Below, piece by piece: positions 33,027 to 40,992 of a DNA stretch of 61,245 nucleotides. The notes under the pieces were generated by a model. It was not told the origin of the DNA. It saw only the letters and a program-made list of their open reading frames with translations, and did no database searches. Each line of letters starts with the position of its first letter. Positions within the stretch are counted from its first letter, which is position 1. Position numbers and translations under genes: made by a program. Origin of the DNA: CAZZKF01 sp964654995 (GTDB lineage: Bacteria; Pseudomonadota; Alphaproteobacteria; CAZZKF01); contig CAZZKF010000007.1 of NCBI GenBank assembly GCA_964654995.1, positions 1-61,245 on the forward strand, in the 5' to 3' direction.

Positions 33027-34007
33027 ATGCCCAAAGCGATTCGCCTGAGCCGCACCGGCGGGCCCGAGGTTCTGGACTGGTGCGACTTCGATCCCGGGCC
33101 GCCGGGGCCCGGCGCCGTGCGCATTCGCAACCGCGCCATCGGCGTCAATTTCATCGATGTCTACCATCGCACCGGCCTCTACCCGATCCCGATCCCCGGC
33201 GGCCTGGGGGTCGAGGCGGCCGGCATCGTCGAGGCGGTCGGCGATGGTGTCGACGAGTTTTGCCCCGGTGACCGGGTGGCCTATGGCTCGGCGCCCCCCG
33301 GGGCCTACGCCGAGGTCCACATCATGCCGGCCCACCGGCTGGTCAAGCTGCCCGACGGCATCGACGACAAGACGGCGGCGGTGCTGATGCTCAAGGGAAT
33401 GACCGCCCAGTATCTGGTCCGCCGCACCCACCGGCTGGCGAAAGGCGAGACCATCCTGCTGCATGCCGCGGCCGGTGCCGTCGGCCTCATCGTTCTGCAA
33501 TGGGCCAAACATCTCGGCGCCCGCGTGATCGGCACCGTCGGCTCGGACGAAAAGGCCGAGATTGCGCGGGCTGCCGGCTGCGATCATGTGATCGTGTACA
33601 CCCGCGAGGATTTCGCCGTACGGGTGCGCGAGATCACCGACGGTGCCGGCGTCGACGTGGTTTACGATTCGGTCGGCAAGGATACCTTCGAAGGCTCGCT
33701 TGACAGCTTGCGCCCCTTGGGTCTGATGGTCACCTATGGCAATGCCTCGGGCCCGGTGCCGCCGGTTGAGCCCTTGCACCTGATGCAGAAGGGCTCGCTG
33801 TTTCTCACCCGGCCGACGCTTCAGCATTATGCGGCGCGGCGCGAGGATCTGCTGGCCATGGCGGCCGAGGTGTTCGAGGTGGTGCAGTCGGGCGCGGTGA
33901 AGATCCGTGTCAATCAGACCTATCCGCTCTCGCGAGCCGCCCAGGCGCACCGTGACCTGGAAGCACGCCGAACGACGGGGGCCACGGTACTGCTGCCCGA
34001 CGCCTGA
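33027..34007 (+). CDS. Quinone oxidoreductase (QOR, zeta-crystallin type)
   Basis: A 326-residue NADPH-dependent medium-chain reductase without zinc ligands. The substrate domain has NFIDVYHRTGLYPIPIPGGL, the Rossmann motif is LLHAAAGAVGLIVLQWAKHL (about 147-166), and VVYDSVGKDTFEGSLDSLRP follows. It reduces quinones or conjugated enones; the exact substrate is not evident. It converges on rho, whose stop lies 42 bp downstream. Confidence 0.92.
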   Translation: MPKAIRLSRTGGPEVLDWCDFDPGPPGPGAVRIRNRAIGVNFIDVYHRTGLYPIPIPGGLGVEAAGIVEAVGDGVDEFCPGDRVAYGSAPPGAYAEVHIMPAHRLVKLPDGIDDKTAAVLMLKGMTAQYLVRRTHRLAKGETILLHAAAGAVGLIVLQWAKHLGARVIGTVGSDEKAEIARAAGCDHVIVYTREDFAVRVREITDGAGVDVVYDSVGKDTFEGSLDSLRPLGLMVTYGNASGPVPPVEPLHLMQKGSLFLTRPTLQHYAARREDLLAMAAEVFEVVQSGAVKIRVNQTYPLSRAAQAHRDLEARRTTGATVLLPDA

Positions 34008-34049
34008 CCGCCGAGATAACGTACCGCCGAGCCCGGAGTACGCCCGTGC

Positions 34050-35306
34050 TCAGGTGTTCATGGAATCGAAGAACTCGGCGTTGCTCTTGGTGCCCTTGAG
34101 CTTGTCGAGCAGGAATTCGATCGCATCCACCACCCCCATCGGCATCAGGATGCGGCGCAGCACCCACATCTTGGACAGCGTCGCCTTGTCGACCAGAAGC
34201 TCTTCCTTGCGGGTGCCCGACTTGGTGATGTCGATGGCCGGGAAGATGCGCTTGTCGATGATCTTGCGATCGAGAATGATCTCGGAATTGCCGGTGCCCT
34301 TGAACTCCTCGAAGATCACCTCGTCCATGCGGCTGCCGGTATCCACCAGGGCGGTGGCGATGATCGATAGCGAGCCGCCTTCCTCAATGTTGCGCGCCGC
34401 CCCGAAGAAACGCTTGGGGCGCTGCAGGGCGTTCGAATCGACACCGCCGGTCAGCACCTTGCCTGACGACGGCACCACGGTGTTGTAGGCGCGCGCCAGC
34501 CGGGTGATCGAATCCAGCAGGATCACCACGTCGCGTTTGTGCTCGACCAGCCGCTTGGCCTTGTCGATCACCATCTCGGCGACCTGGACATGGCGCGCCG
34601 CCGGCTCATCGAAGGTCGAGCTGATGACCTCGCCCTTGACCGAGCGGGCCATGTCGGTCACTTCCTCGGGGCGCTCGTCGATCAGCAGAACGATCAGATA
34701 GATCTCCGGATGGTTGGCGGTGATCGCATGCGCGATGTTCTGCAGCAGCATCGTCTTGCCGGTTCTGGGCGGCGCCACGATCAGCGCCCGCTGCCCTTTG
34801 CCCAGGGGTGCCACCAGATCGATGATCCGGGCGCTGTAGTCCTGCTTGCCGGGGTCCATGTAATCGAGATTGAGCCGCTCTTCCGGGTACAGCGGCGTCA
34901 GGTTGTCGAAGCGGACCTTGTGGCGGGCCTTTTCCGGATCGTCGAAATTGATCGAGCGGACCTTCAGGAGCGCGAAATAGCGCTCGCCATCCTTGGGCGC
35001 GCGAATCTCGCCTTCAACCGTGTCGCCGGTGCGCAGGCCGAAGCGGCGGATCTGGCTGGGACTGACATAGATGTCATCTGGCCCCGGCAAATAGTTGGCT
35101 TCCGGCGAGCGCAGAAAGCCGAAGCCGTCCTGGAGAATCTCCAGCACGCCACTGCCCGAAATCTCGGTCCCCGATTCCGCCAGCTTCTTCAGAATGGCGA
35201 ACATCATGTCCTGCTTGCGCAGGTTGGAGGCGTTGTCGATTTCATGCTCTTCGGCAAACGCCAGAAGATCGGCCGGGGACTTTTCCTTGAGTTCCTTGAG
35301 ATTCAT
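34050..35306 (-). CDS. rho: Transcription termination factor Rho
   Basis: A 418-residue RNA-dependent helicase. The start MNLKELKEKSPADLLAFAEE is standard; the cold-shock-type RNA-binding domain follows with DGFGFLRSPEANYLPGPDDI. The P-loop is IVAPPRTGKTMLLQNIAHAI at about 180, Walker B-type LIVLLIDERPEEVTDMARS, and the Q-loop/secondary site region GGVDSNALQRPKRFFGAARN. There is no extended N-terminal insert. The 286 bp before it hold its leader. The preceding hemJ lies upstream on the same strand. Confidence 0.98.
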   Translation of the reverse strand: MNLKELKEKSPADLLAFAEEHEIDNASNLRKQDMMFAILKKLAESGTEISGSGVLEILQDGFGFLRSPEANYLPGPDDIYVSPSQIRRFGLRTGDTVEGEIRAPKDGERYFALLKVRSINFDDPEKARHKVRFDNLTPLYPEERLNLDYMDPGKQDYSARIIDLVAPLGKGQRALIVAPPRTGKTMLLQNIAHAITANHPEIYLIVLLIDERPEEVTDMARSVKGEVISSTFDEPAARHVQVAEMVIDKAKRLVEHKRDVVILLDSITRLARAYNTVVPSSGKVLTGGVDSNALQRPKRFFGAARNIEEGGSLSIIATALVDTGSRMDEVIFEEFKGTGNSEIILDRKIIDKRIFPAIDITKSGTRKEELLVDKATLSKMWVLRRILMPMGVVDAIEFLLDKLKGTKSNAEFFDSMNT

Positions 35307-35592
35307 GTCAGATCCTGACGCCTTGACTTTGAAAGATCGGGGATGACCGGGATGAATGGATTGCTGACTGGCTTGGGCGTTCAGTCGAACCGGGCACCCC
35401 TATGCACTGGAATGCAACCGTCTGGACTTGTGGATTGAACGCTGGGAACGAGTATCTGATGCAGATATGGGTATTTCCGAAACGAAGACAACACCCCGCG
35501 GGATGCGGAAACACCCCCCACGTCCGGCTTTTCAATAGCAAATCCGCCGCAACCGGTCAAGCGCGGGCGACCGCGCCCCCGGCGCGAGCCGG

Positions 35593-36036
35593 TCAGAACG
35601 GCTTCAGGATCACCATGAACACGATGATGATCAGCAGAATGGTGGGGACCTCGTTGACGATCCGGTAGAACTTCGACGAGTGCCGGTTCTGCCCCTTGGC
35701 AAAGTCCCGGCGCCAGGCCGAAAACAGGCCATGAACGCCGCTCAGTATGACGACCGCCGCCAGCTTGATGTAGATCCACCACGATGACCAGTCGATCATG
35801 TCGGTCAGCAGCATCAGGCCGCCGAACAGCCAGGTGGCAATCATCGCCGGATTGATGATCATCCGCAAAAGCCGGCGTTCCATCACCTCGAAGGTCCGGG
35901 CCATCTCGGAGTCGGTCCCGGCCTCGACGTGATAGACGTAAAGACGCGGCAGGTAGAACATACCGGCCATCCAGGCGAAGGTTGATATCACGTGCAACGA
36001 TTTGATCCAGTCGTACCAGTCGTAGATCCAGTCCAT
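35593..36036 (-). CDS. hemJ: Protoporphyrinogen oxidase HemJ
   Basis: A 147-residue inner-membrane protein with about four helices that oxidises protoporphyrinogen IX, using haem. The early HVISTFAWMAGMFYLPRLYV with its conserved His, and WWIYIKLAAVVILSGVHGLF, are family marks. ATG 36036 has AAGGTGG before it; a longer frame from 36222 runs through the hemH tail and is rejected. It lies directly downstream of hemH (20 bp), with hemE further up, forming a hemE-hemH-hemJ cluster. Confidence 0.93.
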   Translation of the reverse strand: MDWIYDWYDWIKSLHVISTFAWMAGMFYLPRLYVYHVEAGTDSEMARTFEVMERRLLRMIINPAMIATWLFGGLMLLTDMIDWSSWWIYIKLAAVVILSGVHGLFSAWRRDFAKGQNRHSSKFYRIVNEVPTILLIIIVFMVILKPF

Positions 36037-36056
36037 GTTTTTCCACCTTTTTTGGT

Positions 36057-37103
36057 TTACACGCCTTGAAGCGGACAGCCGCACCGCCCGGCCGGGCAGA
36101 TCGCCGATTTCACCCCCGGCCCGGGCATCGCATCGGCCGATTTCACCAGGTCTGCCAGAGCGGCAATGAAGGCCGGCTCGGTGCCCAGGGCCGGTACCCG
36201 CAGAAACACCGGAATGCCGCAAGACCGGGCCATGTTGCGATAGAGGATATCGAGCTCGAACAGGGTCTCGGAATGCTCCGAGACAAAGGCGACGGGGACC
36301 ACGATCAGCGATTGCCCATCGGCGCCGGCGCGAGCGACCTCATCAGCGATCGACGGGCCAATCCAGGCCATCGGTCCGACCCGGCTCTGATAGCAGATGG
36401 CCCAGTCCTCAGGCGTCGGGTCGAGCCGCTCGACAATGGCGTCCACCATCTGCTCGACCTGCCACTGATAGGGATCGCCCTGTTCGATCACCCGTTCCGG
36501 CAGACCATGGGCTGAAAACAGGATGCGAAAGCGCTCGCCGCCGGCGTGGCTTCGGCGCAGGTCATCGATGCGTGCCGCATGGGCGGCGATCAGGCCGGGA
36601 TGCGTCGGATAGCAGCAGACTGCTTGCGTCGGTACATCCAGGCCGGCGGCACGGGCGGCACGCCGCCAGTCGGCAAGCGAGGATCCGGTGGTGGTGGTCG
36701 AATACTGCGGGTAGAGCGGCAGCAGGACGATGCGCTCCGGCGCAAAGGCCTTGACCTGGCGCGCGGTCTCGTCGCTCATCGGATGCCAGTAGCGCATGGC
36801 GACGAAGACCCGCACGGGTGTCTCCGGTGCTTTCAGTTCCTCCTCGAGCGCCGCGGCCTGGGCCCGGGTCGCCTCGACGAGCGGCGAGCGGCCGCCAATT
36901 CTCTCATACAGCCGGCGGGCCTTGGGTGCCCGCAGGCTGGCGATCAGTTGCGCCAGCGGCCAGCGCAGCAGCGCCGGCAGGCCGAGAATCGCCGGATCGG
37001 AAAACAGATTGGCGAGGAACGGGCGCACCGCCGGCAAGTCATCGGGACCGCCGAGATTGAACAGAACCACCGCCAAGCGCTCGGGTCTTTCGGAACCGGC
37101 CAT
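36057..37103 (-). CDS. hemH: Ferrochelatase HemH
   Basis: A 348-residue enzyme that inserts Fe(II) into protoporphyrin IX. Seen: VVLFNLGGPDDLPAVRPFLA, MRYWHPMSDE, LPLYPQYSTTTTGSSL, the active His in ILFSAHGLPERVIEQGDPY and the late VVPVAFVSEHSETLFELDI (acidic metal pair). The C-terminus CPAGRCGCPLQGV has a cluster of three Cys; some ferrochelatases carry a [2Fe-2S] cluster with late Cys, so a cluster is possible here but unproven. It follows hemE by 14 bp. Confidence 0.95.
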   Translation of the reverse strand: MAGSERPERLAVVLFNLGGPDDLPAVRPFLANLFSDPAILGLPALLRWPLAQLIASLRAPKARRLYERIGGRSPLVEATRAQAAALEEELKAPETPVRVFVAMRYWHPMSDETARQVKAFAPERIVLLPLYPQYSTTTTGSSLADWRRAARAAGLDVPTQAVCCYPTHPGLIAAHAARIDDLRRSHAGGERFRILFSAHGLPERVIEQGDPYQWQVEQMVDAIVERLDPTPEDWAICYQSRVGPMAWIGPSIADEVARAGADGQSLIVVPVAFVSEHSETLFELDILYRNMARSCGIPVFLRVPALGTEPAFIAALADLVKSADAMPGPGVKSAICPAGRCGCPLQGV

Positions 37104-37117
37104 CGCCAGCAGTCTCC

Positions 37118-38206
37118 CTAGAGCGCAGCAGCCGGCCGCCAGGCCCGGATCTGTTCGGCCAGTTCGGCAACATGTTCGGGCGGCGTTTGCTGCAGGATTC
37201 CGTGACCCAGGTTGAAGACGAACGGGCCCTTGGCCAAGGTTTCCAGAATGTGCGTCGCTTCCTCCGTCATGACCGCACCGCCCAGCATCACAATGGCCGG
37301 ATCGAGATTGCCCTGAACCGCAACCCGGGCCTGAAGCTCGGCCGCTGCCCAGCCGGCCGGCACATTCGAGTCAATTCCGACGGCATCGACCCCGGTCTGG
37401 CGCGCAAAATCGGCATAAAGCGCTCCGGCACCCTTGGGAAAACCGATGATCGGCACCTTCGGGTGGCGCTTTTTCAGGGCTTTGACGATCGCGGAGACCG
37501 GTTCGATGCACCAGCGGCGAAAGCCGGTCTCGGACAGGCTGCCGGCCCAGCTGTCGAAAATCTGGACGGCCTCGGCCCCGGCCTCGATCTGCATGTCGAG
37601 GTAGCGGATGGTGAGCTCGACCAGACGCTCGATCAGCGCCGCAAACCCGTCCTCGCCGCCGTACGCCCAGCGCCGTGTCGTCAGGTGGTCGGGCGAGGCG
37701 CCGCCTTCGACCATATAGGTCGCCACCGTCCACGGCGCTCCGGCAAAGCCGATCAGCGTTACCGTCTCGGGCAGAGCCGCCGCCACTTTTCGCACCGTCT
37801 CGGCCACCGGCTGCAGACGCTCGACCGCCGTCTCAAGCGGTGCCAGCGCCGCCACGCCCCCTGCATCCCGGATCGGCTCCAGCACCGGGCCGGTACCCTC
37901 GACATAATCAAGCGACTGGCCAAGGGCGTGCGCAACCAGAAGAATATCGGCAAACAAAATGGCGCCATCCATGGCAAAACGGCGGATCGGCTGCAAGGTT
38001 ACCTCGGCCGCCAGATCGGGCGCATAACAGAGGTCAAGAAAGCCGGAAACCCGGGCGCGCAGCTGGCGGTATTCCGGCAGGTAACGCCCGGCCTGGCGCA
38101 TGAACCAGAAGGGTACCGGCAGCACCGGCTGACCTGAAAGGGCCTGAAGAAGGGGTTTGTGCGGGGTGGCGCGGGATTCTTCGGGCACTGATTTCGGGCG
38201 GGTCAT
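37118..38206 (-). CDS. hemE: Uroporphyrinogen decarboxylase HemE
   Basis: A 362-residue TIM-barrel enzyme that removes four carboxyl groups from uroporphyrinogen III. The signature PVWFMRQAGRYLPEYR-type motif reads PFWFMRQAGRYLPEYRQLRA near 32-51, and IGFAGAPWTVATYMVEGG follows. The Asp of ILFADILLV is present. It starts at the edge of the predicted oriC and is transcribed away from it, as in Caulobacter. hemH and hemJ follow. Confidence 0.97.
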   Translation of the reverse strand: MTRPKSVPEESRATPHKPLLQALSGQPVLPVPFWFMRQAGRYLPEYRQLRARVSGFLDLCYAPDLAAEVTLQPIRRFAMDGAILFADILLVAHALGQSLDYVEGTGPVLEPIRDAGGVAALAPLETAVERLQPVAETVRKVAAALPETVTLIGFAGAPWTVATYMVEGGASPDHLTTRRWAYGGEDGFAALIERLVELTIRYLDMQIEAGAEAVQIFDSWAGSLSETGFRRWCIEPVSAIVKALKKRHPKVPIIGFPKGAGALYADFARQTGVDAVGIDSNVPAGWAAAELQARVAVQGNLDPAIVMLGGAVMTEEATHILETLAKGPFVFNLGHGILQQTPPEHVAELAEQIRAWRPAAAL

Positions 38207-38256
38207 GAACAGGAAACGCCATCAAGGTTAAGAGAAACAAGGTTGTTGTAGTAGAG

Positions 38257-38279
38257 AATCCCTGTGAAGAACAGGGATT
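38257..38279. repeat. 9-bp inverted repeat (hairpin) in oriC
   Basis: AATCCCTGT, five bases (GAAGA), then ACAGGGATT. It lies five bases before the perfect DnaA box. A GAATC (GANTC, a CcrM-type methylation site) overlaps its left arm at 38256-38260. Confidence 0.8.
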
Positions 38280-38284
38280 GTTTC

Positions 38285-38293
38285 TTATCCACA
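38285..38293 (+). promoter_or_regulatory. Perfect DnaA box
   Basis: TTATCCACA, identical to the consensus strong DnaA box. Weaker 7-of-9 matches are TTCTTCACA on the minus strand at 38263-38271, TTATCCCCG on the minus strand at 38341-38349 and TTTTTCACA on the plus strand at 38566-38574. Confidence 0.85.
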
Positions 38294-38399
38294 GATTAAC
38301 CCCCAGCCGGCGGCGGTCACCTCCGGAAAGCCTTGCCGCCCGGGGATAAACCGGGGGATCGATGACGGATCTTCACATCATATCAAGGCGTTACGATTT

Positions 38400-38443
38400 A
38401 TGCATAAAAAGGTGACAAAAATGCATGAAAACGACGCATTTTT
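38400..38443. repeat. AT-rich repeat array in oriC
   Basis: ATGCATAAAAA (38400-38410) and ATGCATGAAAA (38421-38431) start 21 bp apart, two helical turns. AAAAATGC (38417-38424) and GCATTTTT (38436-38443) form a perfect inverted repeat. This is the most AT-rich part of the region and the best candidate for the unwinding element. Confidence 0.55.
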
Positions 38444-38511
38444 ATGTCGAATGGTGTTTTTCCGACCCGGTGGACGCTTTTGTTCACCTGTCGAGCGTTT
38501 GACCGGAAGCG

Positions 38512-38535
38512 GCCCGGGATTTCGCTGCCCGGGAT
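38512..38535. repeat. GCCCGGGAT direct repeat in oriC
   Basis: GCCCGGGAT at 38512-38520 and 38527-38535, 15 bp start to start, between the AT-rich tract and ppsR. Confidence 0.4.
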
Positions 38536-38676
38536 CATCATGTGAATTTGTCGGCTTTATCCTTGTTTTTCACAGGCTGGCGTTTATAGGTTGGGCAGGC
38601 GTGCCCGGACCGGCCGGACCGAAGCCGGTGAGGGCCATGTAGGGGCGACGGTTGGCAATCTCTGGTACAGGCAGTC

Positions 38677-39522
38677 ATGAAGGAATTTCATCTTCATCTG
38701 GTCTCGGATGCGACCGGCGAGACCCTGAATTCGGTGGCCCGGGCGGCGGTCACCCAGTTCGAGGGCGTCAAGCCGATCGAGCACAGCTGGGCGCTGGTGC
38801 GCTCGGCCAGGCATCTCGATCGGGTGCTCGATGCGATTGCCGAGGCGCCTGGCGTGGTCATGTTCACGGTCGTCGAGCGCAACCTGCGCGAACAGCTCCA
38901 GGCCGGCTGCGACCGGCTCGGCGTGCCGTGCATTCCGGTGCTCGACCCGGTGATTGCCTCGCTCAGCGATTATCTCGGCGTCGAAAGCCGTGGCCAGCCA
39001 GGGCGCCAGCACGAGATGAACACCGAGTATTTCGGCCGCATCGAGGCCATGCGCTTCACCATGGCCCATGACGACGGCCAGTTGCCCGAGGACCTGGACA
39101 AGGCCGACATCATTCTGGTCGGCGTGTCGCGCACCTCCAAGACCCCGACCAGCATCTATCTCGCCAACCGTGGCTACAAGGTCTCCAACGTTCCCGTGGT
39201 CCCCGGCTGCCCGTTGCCGGCCGAGCTCGACGGGCTCAAGAAGCCGCTGGTCGTTGGCCTGACGGCCAATGCCGAGCGGCTGGTCCAGGTCCGCCAGAAC
39301 CGCTTGCGCTCGCTCAACGAGGCGACCGAGACCGATTATGTCGAGCTCGAGTCCGTGCGCCAGGAACTGCTCACGGCACGGCGCTTGTTCACCGAGCGCG
39401 GCTGGCCGGTGATCGACGTCACCCGGCGCTCGATCGAGGAAACGGCGGCTGCCATATTGAACCTCTATTTCGAGCGCAACGGGCTCACGGCTTCGGCCGA
39501 GGCGGCCGCTTTGAGCGATTGA
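38677..39522 (+). CDS. ppsR: Pyruvate, phosphate dikinase regulatory protein family (PPSR/DUF299)
   Basis: A 281-residue bifunctional kinase/phosphorylase of the DUF299 family that controls PEP synthase or pyruvate phosphate dikinase by Thr phosphorylation. The P-loop is ADIILVGVSRTSKTPTSIYL at about 146-165; the front HLHLVSDATGETLNSVARAA is also diagnostic. Whether the target is PEP synthase or PPDK cannot be told. It is the first gene right of oriC, as in Caulobacter (RP001 homologue), and starts the ppsR-maf-aroE-coaE-dnaQ run. Confidence 0.93.
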   Translation: MKEFHLHLVSDATGETLNSVARAAVTQFEGVKPIEHSWALVRSARHLDRVLDAIAEAPGVVMFTVVERNLREQLQAGCDRLGVPCIPVLDPVIASLSDYLGVESRGQPGRQHEMNTEYFGRIEAMRFTMAHDDGQLPEDLDKADIILVGVSRTSKTPTSIYLANRGYKVSNVPVVPGCPLPAELDGLKKPLVVGLTANAERLVQVRQNRLRSLNEATETDYVELESVRQELLTARRLFTERGWPVIDVTRRSIEETAAAILNLYFERNGLTASAEAAALSD

Positions 39523-39535
39523 TCCGGCGGCCGTC

Positions 39536-40141
39536 ATGGATGCCGGCACCCGACTGGTTCTTGCCTCTGCCAGCGCCACGCGGGCGCAGATTCTCGAAGG
39601 CGCCGGTGTGCCCTTTACGGCCCGTCCGGCTGACGTCGACGAGGCGGCGCTGAAGGCCAGGCTGCGGGCCGAGGAAGCATCGGCGGATGCGGCAGCCACC
39701 GCGCTCGCCACCGCCAAGGCGCTGGCGGTCTCGGGCGACGATCAGGGGGCCTTGGTGCTCGGCGCGGATCAGATTCTGGTCGCAGACGGCTGCTGGTTCG
39801 ACAAACCGGCGGATTTGACGCAAGCACGCAACCGGCTGCGGGATTTGCGCGGGCGCGCGCATGATCTGGTGACCGCCGTGGTCGCCGTCCGCGATGGCGC
39901 CGTCATCTGGCGCCATGTCGAGACCGCGCGCCTGGTCATGCGCCGGTTCTCCGACGCCTTTCTCGAAGCCTATTTGAGCGCCGCCGGGCCGACGGTATTG
40001 TCGTCCGTTGGCGCCTACCGGATCGAAGGGCCGGGGGCGCAACTGTTCGCGCGCGTCGACGGCGACTATTTTGCCATTCTCGGCCTGCCGCTGTGGCCGC
40101 TGCTGGATTTCCTGCGCGAATGCGGGGTGCTGGAGAGATGA
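39536..40141 (+). CDS. maf: Maf-family nucleotide pyrophosphatase
   Basis: A 201-residue Maf-like protein that hydrolyses non-canonical nucleoside triphosphates. The start RLVLASASATRAQILEGAGV has the SxxR-type motif, with ADVDEAALK next and the catalytic ALVLGADQILVADGCWFDKP. The late VGAYRIEGPGAQLFARVDGD is the family end. Its stop overlaps the aroE start (ATGA). It starts 13 bases after ppsR. Confidence 0.9.
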   Translation: MDAGTRLVLASASATRAQILEGAGVPFTARPADVDEAALKARLRAEEASADAAATALATAKALAVSGDDQGALVLGADQILVADGCWFDKPADLTQARNRLRDLRGRAHDLVTAVVAVRDGAVIWRHVETARLVMRRFSDAFLEAYLSAAGPTVLSSVGAYRIEGPGAQLFARVDGDYFAILGLPLWPLLDFLRECGVLER

Positions 40142-40992
40142 ATGTAACCGGGCGCAGCCGTATCGCCGGCATCTTCGGCTGGCCGGTGGAGCACAGCCGC
40201 TCCCCCGTCATTCACAATTACTGGCTCGCGGCCCATGGCATCGACGGCGTCTATGTGCCGTTTGCGGTGCGCCCGCCGGCTTTGCCTGCGGCACTCGCCG
40301 CCCTGCCGGCGCTGGGCATTCTTGGTGTCAATCTGACCATTCCCCACAAGGAAGCCGCCCTTGAGCTGCTCGACCAGGTCGATCCGCGGGCGGCCCGCAT
40401 CGGCGCCGTCAACACCGTTCATGTCGATGTCGATGGCCGGCTTCTGGGCTACAACAGCGACGGCCAGGGCTTTGTCGACGGGCTGCGCGCAAGCTGTCCC
40501 GACTGGGCGCCGCAGGCCGGCCCGGCGGTGGTGCTGGGCGCCGGCGGCGCCGCCCGAGCCATCGTTGCCGCCCTCGATGACGCCGGCGTGCCCGAGATCC
40601 GCATCGTCAACCGCACAGGTGCGCGCGCCCATGCGCTGATCGCGGCGCTCGGCGGCACTGGTCTGGTGGCCGAGGCCTGGGAGCGGCGCAATCTGGCGCT
40701 TGACGGTGCGGCGCTCCTCGTCAATGCCACGTCGCTGGGCATGGCCGGGCAGCCGCAACTCGAGATCGCCCTTGATGCGCTGCCCGAGACCGCAGTGGTC
40801 GCCGACATTGTCTACGTGCCGCTCGAGACACCATTGCTGGCCGCCGCCCGGGCCCGGGGCCATCGGGTGGTCGACGGGCTTGCCATGCTGCTCTACCAGG
40901 CGCGTTTCGGCTTTCGCCTGTGGTTCGGCCAGGACCCGGTCGTCGACGATAGCTTGCGCGATCACGTGGCGGCGACGCTCGAGCAGGCATGA
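40138..40992 (+). CDS. aroE: Shikimate dehydrogenase
   Basis: A 284-residue NADP-dependent enzyme that reduces 3-dehydroshikimate in aromatic amino-acid synthesis. Substrate-binding GWPVEHSRSPVIHN and VNLTIPHKEAALEL (catalytic Lys), NTVHVDVDGRLLGYNSDGQG (catalytic Asp), and the NADP motif VVLGAGGAARAIVAAL at about 130-145. The start at ATG 40138 overlaps the maf stop and gives the standard N-terminus. Its own stop overlaps coaE. Confidence 0.95.
   Translation: MNVTGRSRIAGIFGWPVEHSRSPVIHNYWLAAHGIDGVYVPFAVRPPALPAALAALPALGILGVNLTIPHKEAALELLDQVDPRAARIGAVNTVHVDVDGRLLGYNSDGQGFVDGLRASCPDWAPQAGPAVVLGAGGAARAIVAALDDAGVPEIRIVNRTGARAHALIAALGGTGLVAEAWERRNLALDGAALLVNATSLGMAGQPQLEIALDALPETAVVADIVYVPLETPLLAAARARGHRVVDGLAMLLYQARFGFRLWFGQDPVVDDSLRDHVAATLEQA

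Larger units (their letters stand above)
38207..38676. promoter_or_regulatory. Predicted chromosomal replication origin (oriC)
   Basis: A 470-bp gene-free, relatively AT-rich region between hemE (minus) and ppsR (plus), the same position as the Caulobacter origin. It holds a perfect DnaA box TTATCCACA at 38285-38293, several 7-of-9 boxes, a 9-bp hairpin at 38257-38279, an AT-rich tract at about 38371-38462 with repeated ATGCATRAAAA, and two GCCCGGGAT repeats. The flanking genes run outwards, and parS/parAB lie 10-15 kb away. It also holds the hemE and ppsR promoters. No consensus CtrA site (TTAA-N7-TTAA) is visible. Position and DnaA box make the call strong; activity is inferred. Confidence 0.85.

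Noticed and set aside
38207..38676. CtrA sites (TTAA-N7-TTAA) within oriC
   Set aside because: Two TTAA tetramers (near 38228 and 38296) exist, but neither has a partner at seven bases.
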